Assembly (NCBI RefSeq): GCF_002897295.1
Contig: NZ_BEXF01000006.1
Span: forward strand, 186,001 to 250,000
DNA from: Brevibacillus reuszeri
GTDB taxonomy: Bacteria > Bacillota > Bacilli > Brevibacillales > Brevibacillaceae
DNA: 64,000 bases
Direction: 5' to 3'
Shown here: positions 60,011-64,000 of the stretch, piece after piece
Layout of the letters: each line of letters starts with the position of its first letter
How positions within the stretch are numbered: the stretch's first letter is position 1
Made by a program: the position numbers and the translations under genes
Notes under the pieces: generated by a model
Told to the model about the DNA's origin: nothing
Database searches by the model: none
Seen by the model: the letters and a program-made list of their open reading frames with translations, nothing else

Positions 60011-61435
60011 ATGGATGGTAGATGGATTCCCTTTTTCATAGGCTCTTTCGTGGGAACGATTTTTTCCGCGATTTGTCTGAGTCTGATTCTGTTCCTGTTT
60101 TTTCGCTCCATTACTCAATGGATGCTGGGACGTTTCATGAAGCGTCTGATGTCTGATCGTTACCCGGAGAATATCTTTGAAATGGTATCTGCCATGACAA
60201 AGGTAAGCCCACGGATCATTCTGGAAAACAGCTTGCGTGCGACTTCAGGTCAAGCGATCGAACGACCTTTTGGCAGTCCGCGTAAATTCCTTAACTTTGA
60301 CGGACTTATCTTTTCTGCCGCTCAGCTGGCTGTCTTGCCTGCCCATGAGGATAAAGAGGTTGACATGAGCATCACGATTGGTCCCATGGCCAAAAAGCCA
60401 TTGAAGCTCGATATCCCGGTGATGGCAGGGGCAATGGGGTTTGGAATCGGGGTTAGTGAAAGTGTGAAGATCGCAATTGCAAAAGGGACAGCCGCCGTAG
60501 GTACGCTGACGAATACAGGAGAAGGTCCACTCCTTCCAGAGGAACGGCAATTCGCCAAGCATTTGGTGATTCAATACAACTCCGGTAAATGGTCAAAAGA
60601 GCCGGAGACCTTAAAGCAAGCCGACGCGATCGAAATTCATTTTGGACAAGGAGCGACTGCTGCGGCCGCGAGCTTTATTCCTGGCGAGTTTCTAAAAGGC
60701 AAAGCTAGCAAATTGATGGGGGTCGAGGGTGAGGAAATGGTGGTTATTCCTTCCAGACAGCCAGAGGTTAACAATCAAGAAGATCTTTTGAAGCTCGTTG
60801 ACAAGCTGCGAACGATTACGGGAGGAGTACCGATCGGGGTCAAAATTTGTGCAAGTGCCATTCTTGAAGCAGATTTAGAGATCGCAATTCAAGCGGGGGT
60901 AGATTTTATCAGTATTGATGGAGGACAAGCGGGCACCAAAGGTGGTCCTCCCATCCTTGAGGATGATTTTGGTCTGCCAACCATTTATGCTTTGACACGT
61001 GCTGTTCGTTATTTACAGGAGCGTGGGGTAAAGGACAAAATCACGCTCTTGTCCGGTGGAGGTTATAACAATCCCGGAGAATGCTTAAAAGCAATCGCTT
61101 TGGGGGCGGATGGCATTTTTATGGGAACAGCGATGCTTTGGGCGATGACTCATGACCAGGTGACCAAAGCAATTCCTTGGGAACCACCAACGATGCTTAC
61201 CAATTATCCAGGTACGCTGAAGGAAAAATTCAATGCTGATGAAGCAACCCATTTTTTGACCAACTTTTTTCTAGCTTTCGTAGATGAGATGGAAATCGCT
61301 CTGTTAGCCATGGGAAAAACCTCTTTGGCAGAAGTCTCGATTAATGATCTAGTGGCTTTAGACGAACTGACAAGCAAGGTAACGAGGGTCCCTCTGGCGT
61401 ATCAAGCCCCCTCGGAAGGAAAAAATGGGGGATAA
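60011..61435 (+). CDS. FMN-binding glutamate-synthase family protein (YerD-like)
   Basis: This 474-residue protein has an N-terminal membrane segment (WIPFFIGSFVGTIFSAICLSLILFLFF) and then the FMN-binding barrel of the glutamate synthase large subunit: MAGAMGFGIGVSESVKIAIAKG, IEIHFGQGATAAAASFIPGE, GVKICASAILEADLEIA, DFISIDGGQAGTKGGPP and LGADGIFMGTAMLWAM. No glutaminase or GltD-type domain is present. It resembles B. subtilis YerD, whose function is not established. ATG 60011 with AAGGGGGC upstream is preferred over TTG 59978. Its place between two receptor gene sets suggests coexpression in the forespore. Confidence 0.85.
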   Translation: MDGRWIPFFIGSFVGTIFSAICLSLILFLFFRSITQWMLGRFMKRLMSDRYPENIFEMVSAMTKVSPRIILENSLRATSGQAIERPFGSPRKFLNFDGLIFSAAQLAVLPAHEDKEVDMSITIGPMAKKPLKLDIPVMAGAMGFGIGVSESVKIAIAKGTAAVGTLTNTGEGPLLPEERQFAKHLVIQYNSGKWSKEPETLKQADAIEIHFGQGATAAAASFIPGEFLKGKASKLMGVEGEEMVVIPSRQPEVNNQEDLLKLVDKLRTITGGVPIGVKICASAILEADLEIAIQAGVDFISIDGGQAGTKGGPPILEDDFGLPTIYALTRAVRYLQERGVKDKITLLSGGGYNNPGECLKAIALGADGIFMGTAMLWAMTHDQVTKAIPWEPPTMLTNYPGTLKEKFNADEATHFLTNFFLAFVDEMEIALLAMGKTSLAEVSINDLVALDELTSKVTRVPLAYQAPSEGKNGG

Positions 61436-61515
61436 GAGGGCTTTGGCGAGGAGGGATTCATATCAACCGGGAGATCATCCAGATTAAAAAGCCTTTTCAT
61501 AAGCCAGGATGGATC

Positions 61516-62196
61516 ATGACACAGACCTGGGAGCATTTATTGTTCGTTCACTGGGCGGTTTCGCCAAGCATACTCCGAGGTCTCATTCCAAATGAACTGG
61601 AGATAGATACGTATAATGGTATGGCGTGGCTTGGAATTATACCGTTTTTGATGAGCGGTGTTCGGTTACGGCGAATGCCAATCGTGCCTTTTACGTCTAC
61701 CTTTCCAGAAATCAATGTAAGAACCTACGTAAAAGCGAAGCAAAAGTCAGGAGTGTATTTCCTCTCGCTAGATGCTTCTAATCCGCTGATAACAGCAATA
61801 GCAAAGCAGTGGTATCGCCTGCCCTATTCCCATGCCAGCATGCGCTTTTCCAGGCAAGGACAAACCATTGACTTTGAGTCGCGCAGGATAGACAAGAATA
61901 GCACATCCGTACAGTTTTCGGGCAAATATGAGGCAAGTGGACAGCCGATTGCAGCAGCAGCGGGAACCATCGAGAATTGGCTCACAGAACGCTACACGCT
62001 TTTTTGTCAGTGTAGCCGTTCAAATCGCCTCTATTACGCAGATGTCTACCACGAGCCATGGGTCTTGCAAAAGGCTTCTGTGCATATGAGGGAAAATACG
62101 ATGACAAATAGCTTATCGATCCCTCTTGCCATAAATCCCGATTATGCTTTTTACGCTCGTGGTGTACAAAGCTATGTTTGCCAATTACTAGGCTGA
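61516..62196 (+). CDS. DUF2071 (YqjF-like) family protein
   Basis: This protein of 226 residues from ATG 61516 belongs to DUF2071: TWEHLLFVHWAVSPSILRGLIPNELEIDTYNGMAWLGIIPFLM, TFPEINVRTYVKAKQKSGVYFLSLDA, PYSHASM and CSRSNRLYYADVYHEPW. The family is uncharacterised. Conserved-looking codons continue upstream in frame (INREIIQIKKPFHKPGWIM), and GGAGG at 61450-61454 is seven bases before ATC 61462; starting there would give 244 residues. The usual start at 61516 has only a weak AGGATGG site. Either start is possible. Confidence 0.75.
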   Translation: MTQTWEHLLFVHWAVSPSILRGLIPNELEIDTYNGMAWLGIIPFLMSGVRLRRMPIVPFTSTFPEINVRTYVKAKQKSGVYFLSLDASNPLITAIAKQWYRLPYSHASMRFSRQGQTIDFESRRIDKNSTSVQFSGKYEASGQPIAAAAGTIENWLTERYTLFCQCSRSNRLYYADVYHEPWVLQKASVHMRENTMTNSLSIPLAINPDYAFYARGVQSYVCQLLG

Positions 62197-62221
62197 ACTG
62201 AGGGGGAGGTCGAGTAAGCTG

Positions 62222-63406
62222 ATGAAAAGAGTGCTTCTCATTCCGGTTATTTTTCTCTGTACGCTATCGCTTGCTGGATGCTGGGATCGAATCGAAATTA
62301 ATGATTTGGCCATTCTTACCGCTGTGGCGTTTGACAAGGTAAACGAGAAAGAAATTGAGCTGTCCGTCCAAGTCTTCGTTCCCCGATCGTTAAGTGGCAG
62401 CAATGGAACCACTGGCGGAGGAGGAAATTTTCCTACGACTCTTATGAGAACGACAAAAGGGTTAAATGTGGCCGATGCTTTATCTAAAATGCAGGAAAAT
62501 CTTCCGCGAACCATTTTTTGGGGACATTGCAAGATATACATGTTTGGAGAAGAATTGGCCAAACAAGGGATTGTTGAAATGGTGGACTTCCTGACACGAC
62601 ATCCGGAGCCGCGTAATCGAGCATTCATGTTAGTAAGTAAAGGAAAAGCAAAAGAAATGCTCAAATTAACACCGCGGCTAGAAATGAATTCGGCAGAAGT
62701 GGTGCGGAAGCTGACAGGATTGGATGTAGGCATGCAGGTGACACTTCTGGAGCTGCAAAAGATGCTGGAAGGGAGCGCGCGAACGGCTGTTATTCCGATG
62801 ATATCGATTATGCCTCCAGAAAAGAAGTCACAACCACTGAAAACCAACCCTTATCTGATCGGAACGGCCGTATTTAAACAGGGAAAAATGAGCGGCATGT
62901 TATCGGAGCGATACACCAGAGGAGCCATGTGGATTCGAAACGAAATCTCCACTACAACGGTTACCGTAAAAGCGAAGGGAGTCAAAGGCTTTGTCTCACT
63001 AAACCCGATTCGGGAAGTAACAAAGCTAGATCCCATCATTGAAAATGGGAAATGGAAAATGGTAGTTGAGGTGGAGACAGAGGGCGATTTGATTCAAAAT
63101 GGCACCAATTTGAACCTTACAGTACTCAAGCTGATGAAGATTATGGAAACAGCACTGAGAGAAGATATTGATACCCGAGTCAAAGGTACACTCAAGGTAG
63201 CACAAAAAGACCTCAAGGCAGATATTTTTGATTTTGCTACTCATTTTCGACGTAAGTATCCAAGAGAATTCGCGGCAGTGAAGGACAGATGGGAACAAGT
63301 CTTTCCAAATATTGAAGTCGAGACAAAAATTAAGGCTTATATACGTCGTCCAGGGTTGACTACGATTCCAGGAGGAATTCCTGAATCTGAGGTGAGAGAA
63401 AAGTGA
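62222..63406 (+). CDS. Spore germination lipoprotein, C subunit, copy 2
   Basis: This 394-residue protein is a paralogue of the gene at 58799, with lipobox LAGC at Cys20, WDRIEINDLAIL, LPRTIFWGHCKIYMFGEELAKQGI and RGAMWIRNEISTTTV. GAGGGGGAGG precedes ATG 62222. Its stop overlaps the GTG start of the D-type gene. It begins a second receptor gene set in the order C-D-B; a second A gene is not seen before it and may lie beyond the window or be absent. Confidence 0.92.
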   Translation: MKRVLLIPVIFLCTLSLAGCWDRIEINDLAILTAVAFDKVNEKEIELSVQVFVPRSLSGSNGTTGGGGNFPTTLMRTTKGLNVADALSKMQENLPRTIFWGHCKIYMFGEELAKQGIVEMVDFLTRHPEPRNRAFMLVSKGKAKEMLKLTPRLEMNSAEVVRKLTGLDVGMQVTLLELQKMLEGSARTAVIPMISIMPPEKKSQPLKTNPYLIGTAVFKQGKMSGMLSERYTRGAMWIRNEISTTTVTVKAKGVKGFVSLNPIREVTKLDPIIENGKWKMVVEVETEGDLIQNGTNLNLTVLKLMKIMETALREDIDTRVKGTLKVAQKDLKADIFDFATHFRRKYPREFAAVKDRWEQVFPNIEVETKIKAYIRRPGLTTIPGGIPESEVREK

Positions 63407-63633
63407 AATGGGCGGCTATTCTCGGACTTACCTTGGTCGTTGTAATCATCTGGATGGTGGACCGAAAAGCAGTAAAGGCAAGCACAGGAAGAACGAAATT
63501 AACGTTTTGGTTTTTGAATGTTTTGGGCTGGGTGATTGGAGCTCTCCTTTTCTTTTTTCCAGATATGCCTGGTCCTTCACAAGTGTGGTTATTCATTTTT
63601 AAGCCTCTCTCCAACATACTAGGACTACATTAA
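63403..63633 (+). CDS. Small two-span germinant receptor D-type subunit (copy 2)
   Basis: This 76-residue protein with two hydrophobic segments (WAAILGLTLVVVIIWMV and LTFWFLNVLGWVIGALLFFF) ends in DMPGPSQVWLFIFKPLSNIL, the same pattern as the copy at 56310. The start is GTG 63403, overlapping the stop of gerC. Position and topology point to a receptor D subunit. Confidence 0.75.
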   Translation: MKWAAILGLTLVVVIIWMVDRKAVKASTGRTKLTFWFLNVLGWVIGALLFFFPDMPGPSQVWLFIFKPLSNILGLH

Positions 63634-63652
63634 TAACTTCAGGGTGAAGGAC

Positions 63653-64000
63653 ATGGCACAAAAAACAACAATTTCCGGAATGCAAATGGGACTCCTGTTG
63701 TTCCCAGTGATAGTGGCAACAGCAGATCTCATCGTTCCTACCATAACAACTAAATATGCAGGGCGGGATATGTGGCTGTCGCCCATTTGTGCCTCCATCG
63801 TTGGTTTTTTGACGGTCTATCTCATTTTCAAACTACATGAATTTTATCCGAGACAGACGATTATCCAATACAGTTCGCATATAGTCGGCGCTATTCCAGG
63901 GAAAATCGTAGCGTTTATTATTTGGTACGATATTCTCTACACGAACGGCAACATCTTGAGATTGTACGGGGAGTTTATTGTTGGCTCCTTTCTATTTAAA
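63653..64000 (+). CDS. Spore germination protein, B subunit, copy 3 (cut by the window end)
   Basis: The first 116 residues are visible: MAQKTTISGMQMGLLLFPVI, TKYAGRDMWLSPICASIVGFLTVYLIFKLHEFYP, then further membrane segments. They match the starts of the two B subunits upstream. AGGGTGAAGG precedes ATG 63653. The gene continues past the right edge. Confidence 0.85.
   Translation, partial: MAQKTTISGMQMGLLLFPVIVATADLIVPTITTKYAGRDMWLSPICASIVGFLTVYLIFKLHEFYPRQTIIQYSSHIVGAIPGKIVAFIIWYDILYTNGNILRLYGEFIVGSFLFK

Noticed and set aside
62188..62847. A minus-strand frame of 219 residues opposite the second gerC gene
   Set aside because: The plus frame has a lipobox and full GerAC motifs; the minus frame has no domain or binding site.

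Overview
The window looks like chromosome of an endospore-forming Bacillales bacterium, most probably Brevibacillus or a close relative (inference from gene content and strong AGGAGG-type ribosome binding sites). Spore genes are spread throughout: a CotS-type coat protein, the YaaH/SleL cortex hydrolase, KapB, a YheC/YheD-type protein and two GerA-type germinant receptor gene sets. No rRNA, tRNA, CRISPR array, transposase or phage gene was recognised.

Layout. 0-2 kb: end of a hydantoinase gene and two tandem Asp/Glu/hydantoin racemase paralogues. 2-5.2 kb: HAD nucleotidase, UbiD-type decarboxylase, small thioesterase. 5.2-14.3 kb: a catabolic region. An AcoR-type sigma54 activator faces an aldehyde dehydrogenase and an alcohol dehydrogenase across a -24/-12 promoter. 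A cupin dioxygenase-like gene and an SDR gene flank a large ATPase-TPR-wHTH-BTAD (SARP-like) activator. Both genes carry the same 18-bp heptamer direct repeat at the same distance from their start codons, and CcpA cre-like sites lie on all three promoters. 14.4-17.9 kb: a CotS-domain protein extended by 22 acidic 17-residue repeats and a basic tail. 18-22 kb: NarL-type two-component system, DUF4259 protein, macrolide-type glycosyltransferase.

22.3-34.5 kb: a cre-preceded ornithine-cyclodeaminase-like gene with a gamma-glutamyltransferase gene broken by one in-frame amber codon; an MFS pump and ArsR repressor sharing a duplicated 16-bp operator; several small or orphan genes (SUKH, two methyltransferases, DUF4386, thioredoxin-like); YaaH, DUF2203, AlaX, KapB. 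34.6-40.5 kb: TPP riboswitch followed by thiS-thiG-ylmB-tenA-thiZ-thiX-thiY, that is thiazole synthesis plus salvage and uptake of pyrimidine precursors. 40.5-45.1 kb: OmpR-type two-component system facing a LanFEG-like ABC exporter, probably antimicrobial-peptide resistance.

45-54.5 kb: secreted proteins, a double-headed PBP4-like peptidase, an Ldh-family dehydrogenase, panD, a YheC/D-like gene without an ordinary start codon, brnQ, DUF418 and a 32-residue membrane peptide followed by two near-identical 48-nt terminator-like elements. 54.7-64 kb: germinant receptor genes A-D-B-B-C, an FMN-dependent glutamate-synthase-like gene, a DUF2071 gene and then C-D-B, the last cut by the window end.

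The most distinctive items are the SARP-like regulator with its two predicted operators, the repeat-bearing CotS protein, the duplicated PBP4, the broken GGT gene and the tandem 48-nt elements.
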